A stretch of DNA of 13,409 nt, from contig JAGWYC010000028.1 of the NCBI GenBank assembly GCA_018969565.1, positions 1 through 13,409 of the forward strand. Reading direction: 5' to 3'. Positions 1 to 7,024 of the stretch are shown piece after piece. This DNA comes from Bacteroidota bacterium. Lineage in GTDB: Bacteria > Bacteroidota > Bacteroidia > NS11-12g > UBA955. Position 1 is the stretch's first letter; each line of letters begins with the position of its first letter. Position numbers and translations under genes: made by a program. The notes under the pieces are model-generated. The model was given only the letters and a program-made list of their open reading frames with translations, was not told the DNA's origin and did not search any database.

Positions 1-857
1 CGTTGACCAATACGATAATCCACGATGTCGTGGCAGGGTGTTACCTTCAGGCAGCCTGTACCAAAGGAAGCGTCCACTTCTTCATCGGCGATGATGGGAA
101 TTTCCCGGCCAATCAAAGGTACCAGCACGGTTTTGCCGAGCCACTGCGCATAACGAGGGTCGCCGGGACTGGTGGCAATGGCCACATCGCCCATGATGGT
201 TTCCGGACGGGTGGTGGCAATGGTTACAAAGTCGCTGCCGTCAGGGGTGAAATACTTCAGGTAATAAAGCGTGCTTTGTTCCTGCTTGTAGATGACCTCT
301 TCATCGCTCAGGGTCGTTTTACCCACAGGATCCCAGTTTACCATGCGGGTGCCTCGGTAAATCAGTCCTTTGCGGTACAGGTCAATAAATACTTCTATCA
401 CCGCATCATACAGCGAAGGCTCCATGGTGAAGCGTGTGCGCTCCCAGTCGCAACTGGCGCCGAGCTTCTTCAACTGTTCCAGGATGATACCGCCGTATTT
501 ATGCGTCCATTCCCAGGCATGGTGCAGGAACTCATCGCGGGTCAGGTCTGACTTCCGGATGCCTTGTTCGGCCAGCATGCGCACTACTTTAGCTTCTGTG
601 GCAATGCTGGCGTGGTCGGTACCCGGAACCCAGCAGGCATTTTTTCCTTCCATTCTGGCCTTCCGGATCAGAATATCCTGTATGGTATTGTTCAGCATGT
701 GCCCCATGTGCAGCACGCCGGTGACGTTTGGCGGCGGAATCAGGATGGTATAAGGCTCGCGCTCATCGGGAACAGAACGGAAATAACCTTGTTGCATCCA
801 ATAGGCATACCACTTGTTTTCAACGGCTGCGGGATGATAATTTTTGTCAGGCTCCAT
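1..857 (-). CDS. valS: valyl-tRNA synthetase, N-terminal part (cut by window edge)
   Basis: Charges tRNA-Val with valine in the cytoplasm. Translating the minus strand from the ATG at 857 gives 285 residues before the window ends, so the gene is incomplete. The start reads MEPDKNYHPAAVENKWYAYW, then PPPNVTG near residues 41-47 and the class I HIGH signature as HMGH at about 50-53. The Thr-rich editing (CP1) motif, TTRPET within IATTRPETIMGD, lies at about residue 215, and the last visible residues (VTPCHDIVDYRIGQ) are in the editing domain. This combination is specific for ValS rather than IleS or LeuS. An in-frame ATG at 872 would add MFAAR. I prefer 857 because the added residues look non-conserved and a TTTG element lies directly in front of 872. 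No Shine-Dalgarno is visible. The gene is divergent from the small membrane protein at 930. Confidence 0.96.
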   Translation of the reverse strand, partial: MEPDKNYHPAAVENKWYAYWMQQGYFRSVPDEREPYTILIPPPNVTGVLHMGHMLNNTIQDILIRKARMEGKNACWVPGTDHASIATEAKVVRMLAEQGIRKSDLTRDEFLHHAWEWTHKYGGIILEQLKKLGASCDWERTRFTMEPSLYDAVIEVFIDLYRKGLIYRGTRMVNWDPVGKTTLSDEEVIYKQEQSTLYYLKYFTPDGSDFVTIATTRPETIMGDVAIATSPGDPRYAQWLGKTVLVPLIGREIPIIADEEVDASFGTGCLKVTPCHDIVDYRIGQ

Positions 858-886
858 GCGGGCTGCAAACATACAAAGCACAAGCC

Positions 887-914
887 TTGCCTTTCCAGTG
901 TTTTTACTATCTTG
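887..914 (+). promoter_or_regulatory. putative Bacteroidota-type promoter for the small membrane protein
   Basis: TTG at 887-889 is followed after 18 nt by TATCTTG at 908-914. This resembles the Bacteroidota TTG / TAnnTTTG promoter, but one T is missing from the -7 box. It would place the transcription start about 11 nt before the ATG at 930. It sits in the 72-nt gap between two divergent genes. It is a pattern match only. Confidence 0.35.
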
Positions 915-929
915 CTGTTTTAAGTGCCT

Positions 930-1262
930 ATGGAAAACATGGATACCATCAGGGAACATGCGTACAGCATTTACAAAAAAGAGCGAAGCATCAGTTATGT
1001 GGAGGCTTATTTAAATGAAGCAGCACCCGGTACTGAGGAAGCCGCTGCATTTCTCGCCGAGATTAAAAAATCACATTACGCACGTCTGCGCAAGTTGGGT
1101 GTCGGCTTTCTGATGTTCGGAGGACTGCTCTGTTTCGGAAGTTGTGTGATTACTCTGTTGGTTGGACATGGTGGACCGGCCATGTATTATACTCTGTATG
1201 GATTAACCATTGCCGGAGCCTGCATCGCACTGATGGGAACGGGGTACATACTCGGGTTCTGA
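930..1262 (+). CDS. small two-helix inner-membrane protein, unknown function
   Basis: A 110-residue protein that I do not recognise. The first ~55 residues are hydrophilic and charged (MENMDTIREHAYSIYKKERS...), probably helical and cytoplasmic, ending in a basic stretch (KKSHYARLRK). Two hydrophobic segments follow at about 57-79 and 86-109, joined by a short GHGGPAMYY loop, so both ends should be cytoplasmic. The protein stops right after the second helix. A GTG at 924 in the same frame would add two residues. The ATG at 930 is the more natural start, and another ATG at 939 is possible. It is divergent from valS and its 3' end faces the palindromic repeat block. Being a plausible membrane hairpin with a promoter-like element upstream supports a real gene, but there is no family assignment. 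Confidence 0.7.
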   Translation: MENMDTIREHAYSIYKKERSISYVEAYLNEAAPGTEEAAAFLAEIKKSHYARLRKLGVGFLMFGGLLCFGSCVITLLVGHGGPAMYYTLYGLTIAGACIALMGTGYILGF

Positions 1263-1270
1263 CTCAGGTA

Positions 1271-1370
1271 AGCCGCGTTAACAGAGGATAATAACCCTCT
1301 GTTGCCGCGGCTAATAACACCCAGTAACCGTGGATAATAACCCACTGTTACCGCGGATAATTATCCGCGG
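1271..1370. repeat. REP-like block: two imperfect hairpins and a 20-bp perfect palindrome
   Basis: Three inverted repeats fill the gap between two convergent genes. Hairpin 1 has 17-nt arms (1271-1287 and 1296-1312, two mismatches) around the loop ATAATAAC. Hairpin 2 has 9-nt arms (1325-1333 and 1342-1350, one mismatch) around the same loop ATAATAAC. The third, 1351-1370, is a perfect palindrome of CCGCGGATAA and its complement. Positions 1283-1318 and 1329-1364 align as a degenerate direct repeat with a 46-bp period (29 of 36 identical). Within it the A-T pair 1285/1298 becomes T-A at 1331/1344, which preserves the stem. The block ends directly at the stop codon of the minus-strand gene. It could be a family of extragenic palindromes or a two-way transcription terminator, but there is no clear T-run after the stems. 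Confidence 0.8.
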
Positions 1371-2909
1371 CTACTCGGCGCCGTCGGTTTGGGCGCGAAG
1401 CACGGCTTTGTTGCCAATCATCTTGCCCATACTCATGCCGGTTTCAATATCGCTGCGGTAATGAATGGCGCCATATAATCTGGATAAGCTGGCTTCCGAA
1501 GCCATGGCATTGTAAGCCGCGGCCCTGGCCGGAACGATATGACCCAGGATGGTAGCGGCTGCGCCGCTGAAGGTACTGTGTCCGCTGGTGTAGGCCGGGA
1601 AATTGGGCACACCTGTGAGTGTTTTTATCTCAGGATCTACCTGGCTTGGCCTGGGGTTGAAGTAATAGAATTTAGCATCCCAGCAACAGATAGCGGCGTC
1701 CATCATGCTCATATTCAGCAGGGCCAGGTTGCGTGCCCAGCGCACTTCACTGAAACGCTGTGGTACGAAATCCTCGCAGGCAATGGCATTCCAGTGGCCG
1801 GGAGGAGTATAGGTGCCTACGCCGTCTCCCCAGAAATGCACGATACGGAAATAAGTGCGGTTAGGATTCATGCTGTATGATTTCACCTCAGCAAGTTCTT
1901 TCCGGAATTGTTCGGAATTGGTGGACGGCGGAGGACCGGGTCTTCCGTTGACCATTTCCAGTGAATCCATTAAAAAGCCTTTAACTTTTCCAAATAGGGG
2001 CAGCATGGGCGGCCTTTCCGGGATTTCCCGACTAATCCAGGGTATTTCTCCGCGATTTATGGCATCGCTTTCCAGTTTCTTCCAGTCGGCGGGTGTTCCT
2101 ACTGCAGCGCCGGCCCTGTCGGTGCGGGCTCTGGCAATAAATTTCGCCGCTACGTCGCGTCCCAGCTTTTCGCCTGCCACCGCATCGCTGCGGGTGCAGC
2201 TGCCGGATAAAATCATCGTGTTGATGCACTCATCCAACTTCGCTTCCAGGTTGGCCTGCTCGCCAGGAAACAGCAGCTTCATCATGGCTACGGCAGCCCC
2301 CGCCGCGGTAATGTCATCGGAAGGATAGCTATATGCTCCAGATACCGGAATCAATTCAACAATACTGTTCAGGTTCTGTGAAGGTACAGGCCTGCGGTAT
2401 TTCTGACGGTAGAAATTAGCCGAAACCAAGGCGTCGTATTGCGCGGCGCTCACGTAGGCATAGGCTCTGGCCGCGTATGGTGGATTAGCAAATGGGAATG
2501 CAGGGTAGGCCAAAGGATTGGCGCTGCTGGGTATGGGATAGGTGCCGTCAGGATTCTGCACGGGTGGCAGGTTGTACTTGGCTACCAGCTCCCGCAAAAC
2601 TTCATTCCAACGCAAAACAGTGCCTGCGCCCCAGTAGGAAAGCAGTTTTTCGTCCTGTGCAGTTTTGTTTTTCTGGCGCTCGGTGATTTCGTGCAGCTCC
2701 AGCTTGTAATCAGCCGCAGTGACGGCAATGGGTGCCGTTACGGCAAAATCATCAGGCTTGCTCAGCAGGATGGTTTTCCAGGAGCCTGCTCCCGTATCTG
2801 TATTCAAGGGTGCAAGCACCGGGAAATCAAGGCTGAAGGGTTCCCGGTCGCGAACGCAGGACGATAACGTTAGTGCGAGGCCTGCAAAGGTGAAGATATA
2901 CTTGTTCAT
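1371..2909 (-). CDS. vanadium-dependent haloperoxidase / PAP2-family lipoprotein
   Basis: A 512-residue exported enzyme. The N-terminus is a lipoprotein-type signal (hydrophobic core, then LSSC with Cys18). The C-terminal part has the full PAP2/haloperoxidase signature: K413-x6-R420-P, then TSGH (S442, G443, H444), then S476-R477-x5-H483-x3-D487. The spacings K-to-R (7) and R-to-H (6) equal those of the vanadate-binding residues of fungal vanadium chloroperoxidase (K353/R360, R490/H496), so it may bind vanadate and oxidise halides. Acid phosphatase activity is the alternative, since both enzymes share this site. The usual Pro of PSGH is Thr441. Residues about 160-262 look like a degenerate copy of the same region (see findings). 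It starts 9 nt after the beta-barrel gene, in the same operon, so it probably acts in the periplasm or at an envelope surface. No Shine-Dalgarno is visible. Confidence 0.9.
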   Translation of the reverse strand: MNKYIFTFAGLALTLSSCVRDREPFSLDFPVLAPLNTDTGAGSWKTILLSKPDDFAVTAPIAVTAADYKLELHEITERQKNKTAQDEKLLSYWGAGTVLRWNEVLRELVAKYNLPPVQNPDGTYPIPSSANPLAYPAFPFANPPYAARAYAYVSAAQYDALVSANFYRQKYRRPVPSQNLNSIVELIPVSGAYSYPSDDITAAGAAVAMMKLLFPGEQANLEAKLDECINTMILSGSCTRSDAVAGEKLGRDVAAKFIARARTDRAGAAVGTPADWKKLESDAINRGEIPWISREIPERPPMLPLFGKVKGFLMDSLEMVNGRPGPPPSTNSEQFRKELAEVKSYSMNPNRTYFRIVHFWGDGVGTYTPPGHWNAIACEDFVPQRFSEVRWARNLALLNMSMMDAAICCWDAKFYYFNPRPSQVDPEIKTLTGVPNFPAYTSGHSTFSGAAATILGHIVPARAAAYNAMASEASLSRLYGAIHYRSDIETGMSMGKMIGNKAVLRAQTDGAE

Positions 2910-2918
2910 GACGGGGAC

Positions 2919-3848
2919 TTAATTTGTGATGATTGTTTTTTTGTTAAAATCTATCTGATACACGGCGCCCAGGCTCAGCATGGTGCTGCGGCCCATATTG
3001 CGCCCTGCCAGGGTGTACATGCCGGAACCCATCAGGCTCAGACCGCCCTTGCCCAGGGCCCACTTGGCGGCAATACCCGTTCTCAGGGCATCCATATTGT
3101 TGCTGAGGAAGGGCATATCGTTGCGGCGGATGTCAAAACCTCCGATGGTTTCCATGCGCTCGGCAATCAGTTCTACGAATTTATCCGCGTTCAGCCTGTA
3201 CCCGATGCGCAACATCATGTTGGCTACCGAAGGCATGCGCACCACATTGCTGTAGTTCATTTCGGTAGTGTAATAGGCGGTGCGGTCAATTTTCACGTTG
3301 GAGCGCAGCATGTAAGATGCGGTAGCCGTGGCATACCATTTATTGCGTTCCACATCGGCAATAGCGCGCACATAGCCGTTGGTGCTGTGCATACCGATAG
3401 AGAGGGGCAGATAGTCCGCCACGTAGTTGGTCATGGGTGTGCTCCCACCGGCCACACCCGCCAGGTTGAAGTAGTATTTCCCGCAAAGGGTGCGGCCCAG
3501 CAAATGCTGCTTCAGCGCCACGCTCAAATCCTGCACGCCCTGCTGACCGATAAGCGTTCCCGCAGAAGCCTGATTTTTTATCCAGGGCAGCATCACGATG
3601 GCATTCAGGTTGTCGTTGATGCCGTAGGAAGCCATGGCCATGGCCATTTTGCTGCTCACCGTGCCAATGTTCAGGTTTTCACGGTAAAAGGTTCCTTCCC
3701 AATAGTGATTCCATTGGCCATGCTGGTAAATTATTCCGCCGCATAAATTCTTTTTCGGCATCCATAAAGCATCATTATCTGTTTGTGCCTGCGCCTGGCT
3801 GCTGAGTAAACCAAGCGCGAGGAGCAGAGGGTAGTGTTTTAATTGCAT
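2919..3848 (-). CDS. outer-membrane beta-barrel-like protein (putative transporter), unknown substrate
   Basis: A 309-residue protein with a clear signal peptide (about 1-21, hydrophobic LLLALGLL, ending AQA before Gln). The rest is made of alternating strands rich in Gly, Tyr, Asn and Met with short polar turns, for example GTVSSKMAMAMASYGINDNLNAI and the final MLSLGAVYQIDF. This pattern fits an outer-membrane barrel of the kind often annotated as a MetA-pathway 'transporter' in Bacteroidota. The chain continues seven residues past the last aromatic strand end. It is the first gene of a two-gene minus-strand unit, with the haloperoxidase 9 nt downstream, which suggests a shared envelope job. 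It is divergent from rnr with an 87-nt gap. The start ATG at 3848 directly precedes the signal peptide. I see no convincing promoter box for it. The barrel call is from sequence texture; the substrate is unknown. Confidence 0.78.
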   Translation of the reverse strand: MQLKHYPLLLALGLLSSQAQAQTDNDALWMPKKNLCGGIIYQHGQWNHYWEGTFYRENLNIGTVSSKMAMAMASYGINDNLNAIVMLPWIKNQASAGTLIGQQGVQDLSVALKQHLLGRTLCGKYYFNLAGVAGGSTPMTNYVADYLPLSIGMHSTNGYVRAIADVERNKWYATATASYMLRSNVKIDRTAYYTTEMNYSNVVRMPSVANMMLRIGYRLNADKFVELIAERMETIGGFDIRRNDMPFLSNNMDALRTGIAAKWALGKGGLSLMGSGMYTLAGRNMGRSTMLSLGAVYQIDFNKKTIITN

Positions 3849-3923
3849 CCGGGAAGATTTCCCTTCAATAATAAGCCAAGTACATTGAATTTTTCTGTAG
3901 CGCCGGAAAAGTGAGTACCGAAC

Positions 3924-3931
3924 TACCTTTG
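3924..3931 (+). promoter_or_regulatory. putative -7 promoter box of the rnr operon
   Basis: TACCTTTG matches the Bacteroidota -7 consensus TAnnTTTG exactly and ends four bases before the GTG start of rnr. By the usual geometry transcription would begin at or next to the GTG, giving a leaderless message. A matching -33 TTG at the right distance is not evident. Confidence 0.5.
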
Positions 3932-3935
3932 CAGG

Positions 3936-6047
3936 GTGGCAGGGAACTCATCCATACAGGCAGCCATTCTGGAAATCCTCAGGGAGGCAGGCGGTAAACC
4001 CCTGAACCACAAGCAGGTGAGCCGCAGATTGCCGCCGGAACTTTTTGACCAGCAGCCTCATGTACCGGCCTGGCTGGAACAAATGGCTACGCAGGGTCAA
4101 ATCAAGATGTTGGAACGCGGGAAATACTACCTGCAACCCGAGTTACACACCGTGCGCGGTAAACTGGAAGTGACCCGCAGCGGCGACGGCTGGATTTTGC
4201 AGGAAGAAGGCGATGATGTTTTCGTACCCAAAGCAAAACGCAATCGTTCCCTTCCCGGAGATATTGTGGAGGCACGTGTTCGTCCCGCAAAGCGGAAGGA
4301 ATCAGTGGGTGAGGTCATGCGCATCCTGCAGCGCCACCGAGGCCCTTATATCGGCGTACTTGATATATTCCGAAACCACGTATTTCTGCTGGCCGACAAC
4401 CAGAAACTGGGTGTTGATATTCTGGTGGACATGAAGGCGGATGAATCGCTGGATGGCCACAAGGCGGTGGTGGAAATCACCGATTGGCCGGAACACCGCC
4501 GCAATCCGCAGGGGAAACTGCTGCATCTGCTGGGCAAACCCGGTGATAACGATACCGAAATGCATGCCATCGTGGCGGAGTTCGGCTTTCCTCTTGCGTT
4601 CCTGCCCGCCACCGACGCGCATTGTGCAGAGATTCCGGAAGTGATTGCCGAAGCGGAAATGAAAAAACGCCGCGACTTCCGGCAGGTGCTCACCTTCACC
4701 ATTGACCCGGCCGACGCTAAAGACTTTGACGATGCCATCAGTTTCCGCAGGCTGGAAAACGGAAACGTTGAAATAGGCGTGCATATCGCCGATGTATCGC
4801 ATTATGTGCAGGATGGCGACCCCATAGACCTGGAGGCTGCGCAGCGCGGCACTTCGGTATATCTGGTGGACCGCACCATTCCCATGCTGCCGGAGAAACT
4901 CAGCAACAACCTGTGTTCGCTGCGGCCCCGGGAGAACCGGCTTGCTTTTTCCGCAGTGTTTGAACTCGATGAACATGCCGTGGTGCAGCAGCGCTGGTTC
5001 GGGAAAACGGTCATTTACAGCGACCGCAGGTTTACTTATGAAGAAGCACAGCAGGTGCTGGAAACCGGTGAAGGCGATTTTGTCGAGGAACTCACAGAGG
5101 TGAACCGTTTGGCTAAAATCCTGAATGAAGAGCGGATGAAATCGGGTTCGGTGAACTTTGAAACCACTGAGGTTCGGTTTAAACTGGATGCCCAAGGCCG
5201 TCCGGTCGGCATTATGGTGAAACAGCGCAAGGATGCCCATAAACTCATTGAAGAATTCATGCTGCTGGCCAACAGGGAAGTGGCGTTTCATATCCATGAG
5301 CGCAATCGGCAGACCGGTCGTTCCCCCTTTATTTACCGGGTTCACGACCTTCCGCAGGAAGACAAACTGAACGACCTGATGCTGATGTGTCGTAAGTTTG
5401 GCTATTCGCTGCAAGTGGACAACGAAAAGGTGCTGAAGCGCGACCTGAATCGGCTCATGGCACAAATAGCCGGCAAGCCCGAAGAAGCGCTGCTGCAGAA
5501 TATGGCGGTACGGAGTATGGCGAAAGCCGTTTATACCGGACAAAAAACTTCCCACTTTGGATTGGGCTTCGCCCATTATACCCATTTCACTTCGCCCATT
5601 CGGCGCTATCCGGACTTGCTGGCCCATCGCCTCTTGCAACATTATCTGGAAGGGAAGGCGGCTACGGCTTCTTACACTGCGCAACGCATAGAGCAACTGG
5701 CCAAGCACAGTTCCAATATGGAAAATCAGGCGGCCGAGGCTGAACGCGCGAGCATTCGCTACAAAATGGCTGAATATCTCGAAACGCAAGTGGGTGAAGA
5801 ATATGAAGGCGTGATTTCAGGCCTGACCGACTGGGGTATTTATGTGGAATTGGTGGAGAATAAGTGCGAAGGCATGGTAAGAATACCATCGTTGAAAGAC
5901 GATCAATATATGTATCATCAAAAAGAACAAGCGGTCGTTGGACGGCGCACCGGTAATACTTATGTGTTCGGACAAAGGGTTAGGGTGAAGGTTAAGGCGG
6001 CCAGCCGTGAAAGCCGTCAGATTGACTTTTTTATGGTGGAATCATGA
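3936..6047 (+). CDS. rnr: ribonuclease R (3'-5' exoribonuclease, RNB family)
   Basis: A 703-residue cytoplasmic exoribonuclease that degrades structured RNA from the 3' end. Domains in order: an N-terminal winged-helix part (about 5-65), cold-shock OB domains (about 70-225), the RNB catalytic domain (about 245-570) and a C-terminal S1 domain (about 617-700). The metal-binding motif TIDPADAKDFDDAISF gives D257, D263, D265 and D266. HYTHFTSPIRRYPDLLAHRLL (about 547-567) is the RNB signature. It is shorter than E. coli RNase R (813 residues) and lacks the Lys-rich tail, ending just after S1, which is common in this phylum. The GTG at 3936 is the start: the frame is closed by a stop at 3912 and the first internal ATG is near codon 50. 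There is no Shine-Dalgarno and a -7 box lies four bases before the GTG. Its TGA overlaps the ATG of the next gene. Confidence 0.97.
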   Translation: MAGNSSIQAAILEILREAGGKPLNHKQVSRRLPPELFDQQPHVPAWLEQMATQGQIKMLERGKYYLQPELHTVRGKLEVTRSGDGWILQEEGDDVFVPKAKRNRSLPGDIVEARVRPAKRKESVGEVMRILQRHRGPYIGVLDIFRNHVFLLADNQKLGVDILVDMKADESLDGHKAVVEITDWPEHRRNPQGKLLHLLGKPGDNDTEMHAIVAEFGFPLAFLPATDAHCAEIPEVIAEAEMKKRRDFRQVLTFTIDPADAKDFDDAISFRRLENGNVEIGVHIADVSHYVQDGDPIDLEAAQRGTSVYLVDRTIPMLPEKLSNNLCSLRPRENRLAFSAVFELDEHAVVQQRWFGKTVIYSDRRFTYEEAQQVLETGEGDFVEELTEVNRLAKILNEERMKSGSVNFETTEVRFKLDAQGRPVGIMVKQRKDAHKLIEEFMLLANREVAFHIHERNRQTGRSPFIYRVHDLPQEDKLNDLMLMCRKFGYSLQVDNEKVLKRDLNRLMAQIAGKPEEALLQNMAVRSMAKAVYTGQKTSHFGLGFAHYTHFTSPIRRYPDLLAHRLLQHYLEGKAATASYTAQRIEQLAKHSSNMENQAAEAERASIRYKMAEYLETQVGEEYEGVISGLTDWGIYVELVENKCEGMVRIPSLKDDQYMYHQKEQAVVGRRTGNTYVFGQRVRVKVKAASRESRQIDFFMVES

Positions 6048-7018
6048 AGAAACTTACAGAATACGCTTACGCATTTGAATCGTACCGGGCGGGACACCTG
6101 TTCTCTGGAAATCCTGCTTCCCTATATGAACCCATGAATTACATCATGGATCTGGGCGGGAAACGCATTCGTCCGGCTTTGGTATATCTGGGTGCAGAAG
6201 CCTGCGGCGCATCCCCGGAGCAGGTACATGGACTGGCGCTGGCGGTCGAAACCTTTCACAACTTCTCGCTGGTACACGACGACATCATGGATGCAGCGCC
6301 GGTGCGGCGTGGAAAACCTACGGTGCATCTGCGCTGGAATCTTCCTACGGCCATCCTCGCGGGGGACAATATGCTGGTGGAAGCCATGAAGATGGTTCTG
6401 GAGCACGGCGTTCAGACTGCTCAGATTGCATCCTTGTTCCTTAAAACAGCCGGGGAAGTTTGCGACGGGCAGCAGATGGATATGGACTTCGAACTGCGCA
6501 GCGATGTGCAGGAAGCGGAATACCTCGAAATGATCCGACTGAAAACCGCGGTGCTGCTGGGCTGTTCCATCGGTATGGGCGCCTTGGCTGCCGGTGCAAA
6601 TGCAGAGACATCCGGGAAACTTTACGATTTTGCCGTTTCCGCCGGTCTCGGATTTCAATTGCGCGACGATTACCTTGATTCATTTGGCGACCCGGCCATG
6701 ACCGGCAAACAACCCGGGGGCGACATCCTGGCCAACAAGAAAACCTGGCTGTGGATTCATGCCTTCAACCATCTTCCAGAATCCGGCAGGCAGGAACTGC
6801 TTCACTGGAAAAGCATACAGGATCCGTCCCGTGCCGAAGAAAAGGTACAGGCGGTGAAAAGTCTGATGCATCAAACCGAAGCCGATGTTCAGCTTGCCTG
6901 GCTCAGCGACGAATACTACGCCAAGGCAGCGGCCATCCTGGAACCACTGGATATCAGCGCTGCCGGGAAAAGTGACTTGTACGCATTGCTTGATTTCCTG
7001 CGCGACAGAACCCACTGA
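6044..7018 (+). CDS. polyprenyl (isoprenyl) diphosphate synthase, probably short-chain
   Basis: A 324-residue trans-prenyltransferase that condenses isopentenyl diphosphate with allylic diphosphates. Visible motifs are GGKRIRP (38-44), the first Asp-rich motif D79-D-I-M-D83 followed by RRGKPTVH, QMDMDFE near 144-150, the second Asp-rich motif D208-D-Y-L-D212 in GLGFQLRDDYLDSFGD, and GGDILANKKTWL (225-236). The residue five before the first motif is Phe74, with Ser75 at -4 and no two-residue insertion in DDIMD. By the known chain-length rule this bulky residue caps the pocket at about C15-C20, so geranylgeranyl or farnesyl diphosphate is more likely than a long quinone tail; this is inference. 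The gene overlaps rnr by ATGA, so translation is probably coupled. It converges on the next minus-strand gene with 6 nt between stops. Confidence 0.93.
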   Translation: MKKLTEYAYAFESYRAGHLFSGNPASLYEPMNYIMDLGGKRIRPALVYLGAEACGASPEQVHGLALAVETFHNFSLVHDDIMDAAPVRRGKPTVHLRWNLPTAILAGDNMLVEAMKMVLEHGVQTAQIASLFLKTAGEVCDGQQMDMDFELRSDVQEAEYLEMIRLKTAVLLGCSIGMGALAAGANAETSGKLYDFAVSAGLGFQLRDDYLDSFGDPAMTGKQPGGDILANKKTWLWIHAFNHLPESGRQELLHWKSIQDPSRAEEKVQAVKSLMHQTEADVQLAWLSDEYYAKAAAILEPLDISAAGKSDLYALLDFLRDRTH

Positions 7019-7024
7019 GTTTGT

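Noticed and set aside
3..551. Open plus-strand frames across 3-1018 that could be short proteins
   Set aside because: They lie opposite the valS coding strand (or overlap the 930 gene in another frame) and have low-complexity, non-protein-like translations. The minus strand gives a textbook ValS.
1371..2909. The N-terminal degenerate PAP2-like half as a separate gene or a frameshifted fusion
   Set aside because: One uninterrupted frame covers both halves, and two helical bundles per chain are normal for this enzyme family, so it is internal pseudo-symmetry and not a gene fusion artefact.
4302..5789. A 495-codon minus-strand open frame inside rnr
   Set aside because: It is fully covered by RNase R with all catalytic motifs in frame. 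Its translation is His/Arg/Gln rich without domains, typical of an antisense shadow in GC-balanced coding DNA.
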